DNA of 64,000 nucleotides from Motiliproteus sp036960175. Its GTDB lineage: Bacteria > Pseudomonadota > Gammaproteobacteria > Pseudomonadales > Balneatricaceae. Of the stretch, positions 35,912 to 45,337 are shown one piece after another. Below the pieces are notes generated by a model. It searched no databases, was not told the origin of the DNA, and was given only the letters and a program-made list of their open reading frames with translations. Both the position numbers and the translations under genes were made by a program. The stretch lies in NCBI GenBank assembly GCA_036960175.1, contig JBALWH010000024.1:1-64000 (forward strand), given 5' to 3'. Positions within the stretch are counted from its first letter, which is position 1; the number at the start of each line of letters is the position of its first letter.

Positions 35912-38533
35912 ATGGAACCGTCCATTTTTCGTTACATTCTGCGTTATACCCTGAAAGATCAGATTCTGATTCTGATCCTGACGTTGCTATCGCTGCCGTT
36001 TCTCTATGCCGCTCTTGAAGTTCCCAAGCGGATTATCAACGATGCCATCGGTGGTGCCAACCGCCCCGACAGCCTGTTCGGCTATGAGGTCGACCAGTTC
36101 AGCTATCTGTTTGTTCTCTGTGGTTTGTTTTTGCTGTTGATTATAATTAACGGCGGTATCAAGTATATGCTCAATGTCTACCGGGGAGTGGTGGGTGAGC
36201 GTATGCTAAGACGTCTTCGATTTGATCTTTTCAGTCAGATACTGCGTTTTCCTATCCCTCACTTTAAGAAAATCTCTCAAGGCGAGATTATTCCCATTAT
36301 CACCGCCGAGACGGAGCCTCTGGGCGGCTTTATTGGTGAGGCCTATGCGCTTCCAGCCTACCAGGGCGGCATTCTGCTGACCTACCTGGTTTTTATTTTT
36401 AATCAGGATGTTTTGCTTGGTATCGTTGCTACCGCCCTATACCCCTTTCAGATGTATGTGATTCCGAAACTGCAGCGCAAGGTTAATGAGTTGGGCAAAC
36501 AGCGGGTGCTGGCCGCACGTCGTCTAGGGGATCGCATCGGCGACAGTATTTCCGGCATTCAGGAAATCCATGTCCATGATACGTCCCAGTATGAGCGTGC
36601 GGTGATTAGTGAGCGCCTGGGTCGAATATACCGATTGCGGTTTAATATCTATAAACGCAAATTCTTTATTAAATTTCTGAACAATTTCCTGGCTCAAGTT
36701 ACGCCGTTTTTCTTCTATCTGTTTGGTGGCTATTACATTATCAATGGTGAACTTTCTCTCGGGGCCTTGGTGGCCGTACTGGCGGCCTATAAAGACCTCA
36801 GTGATCCTTGGAAGGAACTGCTTAAGTTCTACCAGATCAAGGAAGACGTGCGCATTAAATATGAGCAGATTATCGATATGTTTCAGCCAGACGGAATGCT
36901 GGACAGCCGCCTGCAGCAAGCTTCGCCGCTGCCGTTGGATCCACAGCAGCAAGGTTGGGAAGGCAGTAATCTCAGTTACAGTGAACAGGAGGGTATTAAC
37001 CTGGTTGAACGCCTTAATTTCAAGGTGGGGTTGGATCAACATACGGCTATCGTTGGTATCGGTGCCAGTGGTAAGGAGGAGCTGGGGCAGTTGATGGCGC
37101 GGCTGCTATTTCCCAGTCAGGGCAAGCTAAATCTGGCGGGCATGGAAATGATGCATTTGCCGGAGTCAGTGGTGGGGCGGCACTTGGCCTATGTGGGAGC
37201 TCATGCGCATCTGTTTTCCGGGACTATCAGAGACAATTTACTGTATTCCCTCCATCATCGTCAGTTAGTGGCTGATGATGAGGGGGGTAGGTGTCAGGAT
37301 ATCCATGACGCTGAGCGTTCGGGCAACAGTACCGATGATCCCAACGGCAATTGGATTGATCGTCAGGAACTGGGGTGTCAATCTGAGCAGGATTTTCTCG
37401 CCCATATCCATCAGGTACTGGCAATCGTCGACTTTAGCGATGACCTGTTTCAGTTGGGGTTGCTGGGGCGTCTTGACTCTCAACAACAGCAGGCTTTTGC
37501 CGAGCAGATCCTCACTGCACGGGGTCGTATTCATCAGCATCTACAGCAGGACAGCTGTCAAGGACTGGTCGAACTGTTTGACTGGAACCATTACAACAGC
37601 AACCTGACGGTGCTGGAGAACGTTATCTTCAGCCCATCGAAAGGAAACAGTGACGAGCACGACAGCCTGGCGGGTAATCTGCAGTTTCAGAATTTTCTGG
37701 ATAGGCAGGGATTGTTAGAACCCTTTCTGGAAATGGGGCGGGAATTGACAGAGATGATGGTGGATCTGTTCTCTGATATCGATGAAGGCAGTGACCTGTT
37801 TGAACGTTTCAGCTTTATTCGGGCAGAAGACCTGCCGGAGTACCGTGAGCTGCTGCAACAGACCCGCAATAAGAAAATTCGCCGTGAAGACACTGCCGTC
37901 TGTGAACGGTTTTTATCGCTGACTTTTAAATTGACCCCGGCTCGTCACCGTTTGGGGCTGGTGGATGAAGTGATGCAGCAGCAGATCCTGAAAGCTCGGC
38001 ATGCCTTGGAGCAGGCGTTGCCGGAGATCGATATCGAGTTGGCATTTCTCAATAGTGAACGTTTCAATCCGGATCTGAATATTCGTGACAATCTGTTGTT
38101 CGGGCGACTGGTGTTTGGCAAGGCCAGGACAAAAGAAAAAATCACCAGCCTGATTCATCAGGTGATATGCGAGCTGTCGCTGGAAAACAGCATTGTTGAG
38201 ATCGGCCTGGGGTATGAAGTAGGTACCGCAGGGAGCCGCTTATCATCGATACAACGGCAGAAACTGGCGATAGCCCGGGCTGTCATCAAAAAACCCGATG
38301 GGCTGATTTTAAATGAGGCTCTGGCGGCTCTTGACCCCTCCTCAGAGCGGCAGATTGTTGGCAAGCTGAGAGAGGTTATGGCGGGTAAGGGATTGGTGTA
38401 TATCACCAACCGGGCACAGCAGACGGCTGAATTTGATCAGTTGCTGGTGATGGAAAAGGGGCACCTGTTGGCCCAAGGTAGCTATCAGGCGTTGACTCAG
38501 CAGTCAGATAAGTTGGCAGATTTATTGCGTTGA
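35912..38533 (+). CDS. ABC exporter with degenerate, enlarged nucleotide-binding domain
   Basis: 873 residues from ATG 35912 (GAGG just upstream); a GTG at 35864 is less likely. A type IV exporter membrane domain (about 1-330, six helices) precedes a nucleotide-binding domain. Walker A is near normal (GIGASGKEE, K388), but the signature is LSSIQ (about 776-780) for LSGGQ, Walker B is LILNEA for LLDEA, and the H-loop is ITNR for ITHR. Some 250 residues are inserted between Q-loop and signature. They contain repeats of the segment after the Q-loop: TIRDNLLYS (436), TVLENVIFS (564) and NIRDNLLFG (721). It is likely the flippase or exporter of the adjacent glycan cluster; activity is doubtful. 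Confidence 0.87.
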   Translation: MEPSIFRYILRYTLKDQILILILTLLSLPFLYAALEVPKRIINDAIGGANRPDSLFGYEVDQFSYLFVLCGLFLLLIIINGGIKYMLNVYRGVVGERMLRRLRFDLFSQILRFPIPHFKKISQGEIIPIITAETEPLGGFIGEAYALPAYQGGILLTYLVFIFNQDVLLGIVATALYPFQMYVIPKLQRKVNELGKQRVLAARRLGDRIGDSISGIQEIHVHDTSQYERAVISERLGRIYRLRFNIYKRKFFIKFLNNFLAQVTPFFFYLFGGYYIINGELSLGALVAVLAAYKDLSDPWKELLKFYQIKEDVRIKYEQIIDMFQPDGMLDSRLQQASPLPLDPQQQGWEGSNLSYSEQEGINLVERLNFKVGLDQHTAIVGIGASGKEELGQLMARLLFPSQGKLNLAGMEMMHLPESVVGRHLAYVGAHAHLFSGTIRDNLLYSLHHRQLVADDEGGRCQDIHDAERSGNSTDDPNGNWIDRQELGCQSEQDFLAHIHQVLAIVDFSDDLFQLGLLGRLDSQQQQAFAEQILTARGRIHQHLQQDSCQGLVELFDWNHYNSNLTVLENVIFSPSKGNSDEHDSLAGNLQFQNFLDRQGLLEPFLEMGRELTEMMVDLFSDIDEGSDLFERFSFIRAEDLPEYRELLQQTRNKKIRREDTAVCERFLSLTFKLTPARHRLGLVDEVMQQQILKARHALEQALPEIDIELAFLNSERFNPDLNIRDNLLFGRLVFGKARTKEKITSLIHQVICELSLENSIVEIGLGYEVGTAGSRLSSIQRQKLAIARAVIKKPDGLILNEALAALDPSSERQIVGKLREVMAGKGLVYITNRAQQTAEFDQLLVMEKGHLLAQGSYQALTQQSDKLADLLR

Positions 38534-38574
38534 TCGCACTGAAATCATTGCCATTATTTGAGTGATTTTGTTGC

Positions 38575-39753
38575 TTAATTCTTATAGGGGTCAGCAGCAT
38601 CTCTGAGGCCATCGCCAAAGAAGTTAAATGCCAGAATAATGATGATTACCGGCAGTACCGGCAGCATCAGCCAGGGGTAGATTGCGACGACATTGATATT
38701 CTGTGCTTCGTTGAGAAGTACGCCCCAGCTGGTAATAGGTGGTCTCAAACCAAGGCCGAGAAAACTCAGGGCTGTTTCACCCAGTATCATCGCCGGAATC
38801 GATAGCGTCGCAGAGGCCACCAGATGGCTGAAGAACCCCGGCAACAAGTGGCGGCCGATAATACGTTGGGGGCGCGCGCCCATCAGCTGGGCAGCGCTGC
38901 AGTAGTCTTCTTCTCGCAGGGCCAGCAACTTGGAACGCACCGCCCGTGCAAGTCCGGTCCAGTCCAGCAGCGCAAGAATCAGGGTAATACCGAAAAACAC
39001 CCATATCGGGCTCCAGGTCACCGGCAGGATCGCGGAGAGCGCCATCCACAGTGGTAACTCCGGAAAGGACCGTATCACCTCGGTAATTCGTTGCACTGAG
39101 GCATCGATCCACCCGCCGTAGTAACCGGCCAGACCGCCGATAGAGATACCCAGTATAAAACTCAATATGATGCCCACTAAGCCGATAGTCAGCGATATGC
39201 GGGCACCATAGATGATTCGTGAATACATGTCCCTGCCGAGTCGGTCGGTGCCCAGCAGAAAGACCTGTGCGTTATCAGGAGCGCAGATCAGGTGCCGGTC
39301 GCCATCCCAGACACCCCAGAATTTATAAGGGTCGCCGTGACAGAAAAATCGTAGCGGAAATTGCTGGGAGCGGTCTTCACTATATTCCCGCATCAGATTG
39401 TCCATATTCAGTTCAAAGTTCCAGCCGTAGACAAAAGGTCCGACAAACTCGGCCTCATGGAACAGGTGAATAGGCTGCGGTGGTGAGTAGATATAGTCGG
39501 TATGACGAGTCGACAGCGCATAAGGCGCGAGAAACTCACTGATCAGGATCGAACCGTACATCAGCGCCAACAGCACGCCACAGAAGAGCGCCAGACGGTG
39601 GCGTTTGAAACGCCACCACATCAACCGCCACTGAGAGGCCAGGTAGTAGTTTTCCTGAGCTTCGTTGAGTTGTTCGATGCTTTGCGGATCAAAAGCCCGG
39701 ACAGAGACAAAGTGACCGTCGCCGACATCTTTTTTATGATGTATCTCGGTCAT
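38575..39753 (-). CDS. yejE: Oligopeptide ABC importer, inner-membrane permease (YejE/DppC type)
   Basis: 392 residues. The N-terminal cytosolic part and first transmembrane segment (about 55-75) are followed by a large periplasmic loop, then five transmembrane helices. FLLGTDRLGRDMYSRIIYGARISL is the DppC-family motif, and the EAA loop is in AAQLMGARPQRIIGRHLLPG, which contacts the ATPase. Its start overlaps yejB by 4 bp. Last gene of a four-gene operon (ATPase, binding protein, two permeases) resembling E. coli YejABEF, which imports peptides and microcin C. Substrate here is inferred. Confidence 0.9.
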   Translation of the reverse strand: MTEIHHKKDVGDGHFVSVRAFDPQSIEQLNEAQENYYLASQWRLMWWRFKRHRLALFCGVLLALMYGSILISEFLAPYALSTRHTDYIYSPPQPIHLFHEAEFVGPFVYGWNFELNMDNLMREYSEDRSQQFPLRFFCHGDPYKFWGVWDGDRHLICAPDNAQVFLLGTDRLGRDMYSRIIYGARISLTIGLVGIILSFILGISIGGLAGYYGGWIDASVQRITEVIRSFPELPLWMALSAILPVTWSPIWVFFGITLILALLDWTGLARAVRSKLLALREEDYCSAAQLMGARPQRIIGRHLLPGFFSHLVASATLSIPAMILGETALSFLGLGLRPPITSWGVLLNEAQNINVVAIYPWLMLPVLPVIIIILAFNFFGDGLRDAADPYKN

Positions 39754-40748
39754 CGGTTGGTTCCCCCCTGCAATCTGATCCTTGGGTCTAGCAGCGCCAG
39801 CGCCAGATCAGACACCAGTACGCCAAAGACCGTGAGAATTGCCAGGAACATCAGAAAAGATCCAGCCAGATACATATCCTGACTCTGTAACGCACTGATC
39901 AGAATGGGGCCGGTGGTGGGCAGGGATAAAACCACCGCGACGATCTCTGCCCCGGAGATGATACTGGGTAGCAGGTTGCCGATATCGGAGATAAAGAAAT
40001 TAAGCGCCATTCGAAGGGGGTATTTCACCAGCAGTTTGAACGGCGGCACGCCTTTGGCGCGGGCGGTGACCACATAGGGTCTGTGCAGTTCGTCCAGCAG
40101 GTTGGCTCGCAGGCGGCGGATCATCGCGGCTGTGCCGGAGGTGCCGATAACCACCACCGGAATCCATAAATGTTCCAGCACCGACATCAGCTTGTCCCAG
40201 CTCCAGGGCGCATTAATATACTCGCCAGCCATCAGCCCTCCAATGGAAGTGCCGAAGCTGACGTTGGCGACATACAGCAACACCAGTGCCAGCAGGAAGT
40301 TGGGGGTGGCCAGCCCCAGAAACCCCAGCAGAGTCAGACCGTAGTCTCCCCAGCTGTATTGGTGTGTGGCGGAATACATGCCGATGGGAAAGGCGATCAG
40401 CCAGGTAAATACAATGGTGAATGCGGAAATTAATACCGTGAGGAACAGACGGTCTCCTACTACGTCGGTGACCGGTAATCCGTATTCAAAGGAGTATCCG
40501 AAATCTCCCACCAACATGCCCGACGCCCAGGTAAAATACTGCACCAGAAACGGCTCATCCATACCGTACTGTTGGCGTAGGTTGGCAATAAACTGAGGGT
40601 CGACGGATTCGCCCTGGCTTTCCAGTTCGGCGATATAACTTTCCAGATAATCCCCGGGGGGTAACTGGATAATGACAAAGATAATAAAGCTGATAATAAT
40701 CAGTGTCGGAATCATCAACATGATGCGGCGCAGGATATAGTGGGCCAT
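39750..40748 (-). CDS. yejB: Oligopeptide ABC importer, inner-membrane permease (YejB/DppB type)
   Basis: 332 residues with six predicted membrane helices; the first is near residues 9-29 (MLMIPTLIIISFIIFVIIQL). The short segment between the first two helices has the expected QYGMDEPFLVQYFTW motif, and the EAA loop is in VTARAKGVPPFKLLVKYPLR. It pairs with the YejE homologue, overlapping it by 4 bp, and overlaps the binding-protein stop by one base (TGATG). Confidence 0.92.
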   Translation of the reverse strand: MAHYILRRIMLMIPTLIIISFIIFVIIQLPPGDYLESYIAELESQGESVDPQFIANLRQQYGMDEPFLVQYFTWASGMLVGDFGYSFEYGLPVTDVVGDRLFLTVLISAFTIVFTWLIAFPIGMYSATHQYSWGDYGLTLLGFLGLATPNFLLALVLLYVANVSFGTSIGGLMAGEYINAPWSWDKLMSVLEHLWIPVVVIGTSGTAAMIRRLRANLLDELHRPYVVTARAKGVPPFKLLVKYPLRMALNFFISDIGNLLPSIISGAEIVAVVLSLPTTGPILISALQSQDMYLAGSFLMFLAILTVFGVLVSDLALALLDPRIRLQGGTNR

Positions 40749-42688
40749 CAGTGGCTAGCTCCCTCTGCCGTCTGCGACTGGTCGAGCCAGAAACGGTCCA
40801 TTCGGTAGACGCCGAAATAGGCATTGGGCTCCCAGTTCCATAGTCCCTCTGTCGGCACATTCCTGAGGCGGTTGTTAATCACGATGGGTTGCAGCACTTT
40901 GGCAACGGTACCGATGGTGAAGACGTACTCAGAACGAATCTCCAGCATTTCTCGCCAGGCCGTCAGACGTTGTTCGGTACCGGTGGCCTCACGCCACTGT
41001 TGGTTTAATTCCAACAAGCGTTGCACCTCGGGCAAGTCAGGAGGAGATTCCTGCCCGGTTTGGTAATGCTTTCCCCATTTCGGCCATTGCAGCTGCTGCT
41101 GGTCGGTGGGGGCCAGCTGCGCCGGATTCATATCGGCGGTGGCGATGCCGTTGGGCATTCCGGTCCATATCGACATCAGCGCATCGCCGGAGAATACCCG
41201 GTTACGGAAAACTTCCCTTTCGGAGGGTTTACTGTGAATCTTGATGCCTGCCGCCAGCCAGCTACCGTGGACCAGTTCCAGTACATCGGTCTCTTCGGTA
41301 CTTTCTCCGGCGGTCTGGACAATGATTTCCATTGGCCGGCCATCCGGCAGTAAGCGAATGCCGCGCTCATCGCGCTGCGTCAGACCCAACTCATCCAGCA
41401 GGCTGTTAGCTTGTTTCAGGTCGAATTGCGCCCAGCGTTGGCGGTAGTGGGGCTGATACAGCGGTGACTCGGGAATCAGGGTATCGGCGCCGGACAGGGC
41501 CAGACCGAAATAGATCACCTGATTAATCTCATGGCGGTTAACCGCCAGAGACAGCGCCCGACGAAAGCGCACATCTCGAAACAGCTTCTGCCACTGTGGA
41601 TCGTTGGTGTTGAGGTTGGGGTAGAGGGATACACGAGAACCTCTGGAGGTTCGCCATAACCGCACCTGATAGTTATTCCGCCGTTCTCCTTCCTTTAGGA
41701 AAGTGTAGTTGTCCAGCCGCAGGTAACGCCCTTGCAGGTCTGATTCTCCTGCCCCGGTTTTGGCGGGAACCAACTTGGAACTGGAGATGGTCATTATCAC
41801 CTCATCCAGATAAGGCAACTGATTACCCTGATTGTCGATGCGGTGGTAGTAGGGATTACGTTTGAACACGAAGCGTTCTGACGGTGGATAGGTAGAATTC
41901 CGCCACGGCTGTAAGGTCGGCATGTCGGGATTATCAGATTTATACTGGTGATCTTTACTTTGGTGCAGAGCAAACCAGGACTTACGTTTTATTTTTGCCG
42001 TGTCGACCTGTTGCTGCAGTTTTTCAGGGTCGGCGAAGCGCTGATGAAATTGTTTCAGATAGTGTGCAGGGCGGTAGATATACAGGGGGCGCGGCCCCGC
42101 CAGCGCCAGTAGAAAATCGGGGTTGGGATGGTCCCAGCTATAGCGCAGAGTCAGCTTATCGAGCACTTCAAAACGCGCCTGTTGGCCATTGACTATCATG
42201 ACTTTTGGCGGGCCAAATGAGGCCAATTGTTTGTGGGAGGCGACATCCTCCCAGTAGTAGCGAAAATCTTCGCTGGTAAAGGGATGGCCGTCAGACCAAC
42301 GATGCCCGGGGCGAAGGTGTAGCGTAAAGATGCGTCCATCCTGCACTTCATAGGTTTGCAGCAGGTCAGCTTCCAGCTGTAAATCCCGGTTAAATCCCAC
42401 CAGCCGAGCATAACCGTAGACCACCATGTGGCGGGTATCCTTGCTCTTGCCCATCAGTAGCTGCAGGGTGCCGCCGCTATCAACCGATTGATCGTTGCTG
42501 ATAGAGTCAATGTAGGGAGTCCGGGGGATCCGCTCTGTTATGGGCGGCAGTTCGCCATTGTTCACGGAGGGGCTAAGATAAGTCGCTTCCTGTAGTGATC
42601 CTTGAAAAGTAGTGGCTGCTTCTGCCGGGTAGAAAATCCCCGGTATAGCTATAGTGAGCAGCAAGGTTAATAGCCGTTGGATGATCAT
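40748..42688 (-). CDS. yejA: Oligopeptide ABC importer, periplasmic binding protein (YejA type)
   Basis: 646 residues. A signal peptide (MIIQRLLTLLLTIAIPGIF..AEA, about 24 residues) leads a large SBP family 5 protein. GRIFTLHLRPGHRWSDGHPFT-like and VRFRRALSLAVNRHEIN segments are typical of Dpp/Opp/Yej receptors. It binds peptides in the periplasm and delivers them to the YejBE pore. The length is above that of DppA (about 535) and near that of YejA (about 600). Its start overlaps the ATPase gene by 4 bp, so the operon is tightly coupled, with the unusual order ATPase first. Confidence 0.92.
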   Translation of the reverse strand: MIIQRLLTLLLTIAIPGIFYPAEAATTFQGSLQEATYLSPSVNNGELPPITERIPRTPYIDSISNDQSVDSGGTLQLLMGKSKDTRHMVVYGYARLVGFNRDLQLEADLLQTYEVQDGRIFTLHLRPGHRWSDGHPFTSEDFRYYWEDVASHKQLASFGPPKVMIVNGQQARFEVLDKLTLRYSWDHPNPDFLLALAGPRPLYIYRPAHYLKQFHQRFADPEKLQQQVDTAKIKRKSWFALHQSKDHQYKSDNPDMPTLQPWRNSTYPPSERFVFKRNPYYHRIDNQGNQLPYLDEVIMTISSSKLVPAKTGAGESDLQGRYLRLDNYTFLKEGERRNNYQVRLWRTSRGSRVSLYPNLNTNDPQWQKLFRDVRFRRALSLAVNRHEINQVIYFGLALSGADTLIPESPLYQPHYRQRWAQFDLKQANSLLDELGLTQRDERGIRLLPDGRPMEIIVQTAGESTEETDVLELVHGSWLAAGIKIHSKPSEREVFRNRVFSGDALMSIWTGMPNGIATADMNPAQLAPTDQQQLQWPKWGKHYQTGQESPPDLPEVQRLLELNQQWREATGTEQRLTAWREMLEIRSEYVFTIGTVAKVLQPIVINNRLRNVPTEGLWNWEPNAYFGVYRMDRFWLDQSQTAEGASH

Positions 42689-44580
42689 GACATGACACTG
42701 GCTTGTTGATCGTGCGGGCAGCCGACCCTTACATAATGCCCTGCTTCTATCTCTTGCAGGTCGGATGTTTCACTGCTAAGGCGCTGATAGGGGGCGGGCC
42801 ACAGTTCTGGAATATTGTGACGTCCCTCACGGAGCAGATCGAAATCCAGTGGCCGTTCAAGATCAGGGTAGGGAACGGCTGCCAACAGCGCCTTGGTATA
42901 GGGATGGCTGGGATTGCTGAATAGCTGTTCCCTATGCCCCACCTCAACCAGTTCCCCCCGGCACATAACACCGATACGGTTGGCAATATAGTCCACCACC
43001 GCCAGGTTGTGAGAGATAAACAGGTAGGTGAGCCCCAGCTCCTGCTGCAGGTCTTTAAGCAGATTGAGGATCTGCGCCTGCACCGATACATCCAGTGCTG
43101 AAACCGGTTCGTCAAAAATCAGAAACTGAGGATTGAGGGCCAGTGCTCGGGCGATGCTGATTCGTTGCCGTTGTCCGCCGGAAAAGCTGTGTGGGTAGCG
43201 ACTGAGGAAGCGACTGTCGAGGCCAACCAGCGCCATCAGTTCTCTTGCTCGGGCAATCTGCTGCTTCTTATTGCCGTACTGATGGATTGCCAAGGGTTCG
43301 CGTAGGGTATTCAATATGGTCATGCGCGGATTGAGGGCGCTGTAAGGATCCTGAAAGACGAACTGCATCTTTGGCCGAAAAGCACGCAGCTGTTTTTCAT
43401 TCAGCTTTAGCAGATCAACCATGTTGCCGCTGTCGTTATAGATGATCTTGCCATTGTCCGGGCGGATCGCCCGCATCAACATCTTGCCGAAGGTGGTCTT
43501 GCCGCAGCCGCTTTCACCCACCAGACCAAAACACTCGCCACATTCGATATCGAGGCTGACATCATTGACTGCGGTTAGCTGCTCTGAGGTTGCCGAACCA
43601 AACCATTTTTGGCGCTGCTCACTATAGTGTTTGCTGAGATTGCAAATACTGAGGTGCGGACCGGCACTTTTTTGTTCTTCCGTCCAGGGCTCGTTGTAGA
43701 AATGAAAGTGTTCGATATCGTGCTCAATTTCGCGAATTGGCTGAAGTCGTTCTCCTTCGTGCATATCAAAGTGGGGGACAGCGGAAAACAGTGCTTTCAG
43801 GTACGGGTGCTGAGGGTTGTAAAACAGCGATTTCGCCGGACCTCGCTCCAGTACTTCGCCGTGATACATCACCACCACATCATCGGCCATATTGGCCACC
43901 ACGCCGAGATCATGGGTGATCAGCAGCACCGCCATCCCCAGTTCCGCCTGCAAGGATTTGATTAGATGAAGTATCTGCGCTTGCACCGTGACGTCTAATG
44001 CCGTGGTGGGCTCGTCGGCGATTAGCAACGAAGGGTGGCAGATCAGGGCCATCGCAATCATGGCCCGCTGTCTGAGTCCGCCGGATAGTTCGAACGGGTA
44101 TTTCCGGACAGCCTGCTCCGGTTTCGGAAAGCCCACCAGCCGCAGCATATCGACGGTTGCTTGATTCGCTTCGTTACGATCAACCGGGCGGTGCAGCAAC
44201 ATGGCTTCGCTGATCTGGTCTCCGATACTGTGAATGGGGGATAGGGACACCATTGGTTCCTGAAAAATAATCGAAATCTTGTTGCCGCGGATGTCCTGGA
44301 TTTCGGCACTTTTCGGATGCAGCGCCGCGATGTCGACGGTCTCTCTGCTATGCTCTTCAGTAAACAGAATTTCTCCGGAGGTGATTTTTGCCGAGTCGGG
44401 AAGAATACCGAGAATGGCCTGGGAGGTGACCGTCTTGCCAGAGCCAGACTCGCCTACGATGGCTAAAGTTTTGCCCGGCATCAGTGAAAAAGACAGATCC
44501 TTGACCGCAGGTATGGGGGAGCCGTGGAGTATAAAGTCCACTGCCAGATGCTTCACTTCCAGTAGCGGTCGGATGGGCAT
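42685..44580 (-). CDS. yejF: Oligopeptide ABC importer, twin-ATPase subunit (YejF type)
   Basis: About 631 residues from the ATG at 44580. It contains two fused ATPase domains: the first has Walker A GESGSGKT, signature LSGGLRQR and Walker B LLIADEPTTALD; the second has GESGCGKT, FSGGQRQR and LIFDEPVSALD. Both look active. A single subunit thus replaces the DppD/DppF pair, as in YejF. The frame is open to a TTG at 44652. I prefer 44580 because the domain begins there, although GAGGAG directly abuts the ATG and is too close for an ideal ribosome site. First gene of the operon. Confidence 0.91.
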   Translation of the reverse strand: MPIRPLLEVKHLAVDFILHGSPIPAVKDLSFSLMPGKTLAIVGESGSGKTVTSQAILGILPDSAKITSGEILFTEEHSRETVDIAALHPKSAEIQDIRGNKISIIFQEPMVSLSPIHSIGDQISEAMLLHRPVDRNEANQATVDMLRLVGFPKPEQAVRKYPFELSGGLRQRAMIAMALICHPSLLIADEPTTALDVTVQAQILHLIKSLQAELGMAVLLITHDLGVVANMADDVVVMYHGEVLERGPAKSLFYNPQHPYLKALFSAVPHFDMHEGERLQPIREIEHDIEHFHFYNEPWTEEQKSAGPHLSICNLSKHYSEQRQKWFGSATSEQLTAVNDVSLDIECGECFGLVGESGCGKTTFGKMLMRAIRPDNGKIIYNDSGNMVDLLKLNEKQLRAFRPKMQFVFQDPYSALNPRMTILNTLREPLAIHQYGNKKQQIARARELMALVGLDSRFLSRYPHSFSGGQRQRISIARALALNPQFLIFDEPVSALDVSVQAQILNLLKDLQQELGLTYLFISHNLAVVDYIANRIGVMCRGELVEVGHREQLFSNPSHPYTKALLAAVPYPDLERPLDFDLLREGRHNIPELWPAPYQRLSSETSDLQEIEAGHYVRVGCPHDQQASVMS

Positions 44581-44727
44581 CTCCTCAGTGGTAATCTTGG
44601 AAAAGTTACGCTTATGCTTTAGAAAACATAAGTCATATGGCTGATTGTGCAAGTATGGTTCATTGAAACTGTTGAAATTATAGGATTAAGTTTTATTCCC
44701 CCTCGGGTGATGGTTGGAGCTTGATAA

Positions 44728-45300
44728 ATGATTACTGATATTAGACGCGCAGTTCTGAGTAAAATTACATTACTTCTTTGCTTAATATTCGGGCTTAGTT
44801 CTCCGCTGTGGGCTGATCAGCATCGCAGCATTAAGGATTTTTATGGTGAGTTTGTCGGCCACGCTGGCACGGCAGAGTACAGTGGTGAGCGGGATCGGGA
44901 TATGAGCGTATCGATCCGTCCCGCCAAGCAGTCCGGGCACTTTAATATCAAGTGGACAACGGTGGTTCATAAGGCTGATGGCCGCATTAAACGCAAGGTA
45001 TACAGTATTCGTTTTACGCCATCTCGTCGGCATAATATTTATTCGTCGGCGATGAAGATCAATGTGTTCGGTGGTATGGAGGCCATGGACCCGCTACAGG
45101 GTGATCCCTTCGTTTGGGCGCGCATTAAGGGCGATACCCTCACCGTTCATGCCTTGATTATCAGTGAAGACGGTGACTATGAGATGCAGACTTACGACCG
45201 GACTCTGAATGCGAAGGGATTATGGGTCGATTTTACTCGTCGCGGCCGTGATGATCATATTCGTAAGATCAACACTCAGCTGGTGAGGGTGGCGGATTAG
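44728..45300 (+). CDS. Small secreted protein of unknown function
   Basis: 190 residues. A signal peptide (about 1-29: basic start, LLLCLIFGLSSPLWA, cleavage after WADQ or LWA) is followed by a beta-rich domain without cysteines after the signal. It has many basic residues (DGRIKRK, FTPSRRH) and a GGMEAMDPLQGDPFVWARI core. I do not recognise the family. It is probably periplasmic, with a lipocalin- or calycin-like appearance to the strand pattern, though that is only an impression. It is divergent from the oligopeptide importer operon across about 147 bp and converges on the transaldolase gene, separated by a hairpin. Confidence 0.8.
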   Translation: MITDIRRAVLSKITLLLCLIFGLSSPLWADQHRSIKDFYGEFVGHAGTAEYSGERDRDMSVSIRPAKQSGHFNIKWTTVVHKADGRIKRKVYSIRFTPSRRHNIYSSAMKINVFGGMEAMDPLQGDPFVWARIKGDTLTVHALIISEDGDYEMQTYDRTLNAKGLWVDFTRRGRDDHIRKINTQLVRVAD

Positions 45301-45328
45301 CCGGCAGGGGAGATAGGCCCCCTGCCGG
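45301..45328. terminator. GC-rich hairpin between convergent genes, no T-tract
   Basis: A perfect 10-bp stem CCGGCAGGGG/CCCCTGCCGG with an 8-nt loop begins directly after the stop codon of the secreted-protein gene and ends 9 bp before the transaldolase stop. There is no T-run on either strand, so termination would have to be Rho-assisted, or the hairpin may only protect 3' ends. Confidence 0.5.
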
Positions 45329-45337
45329 TGAACAGGA

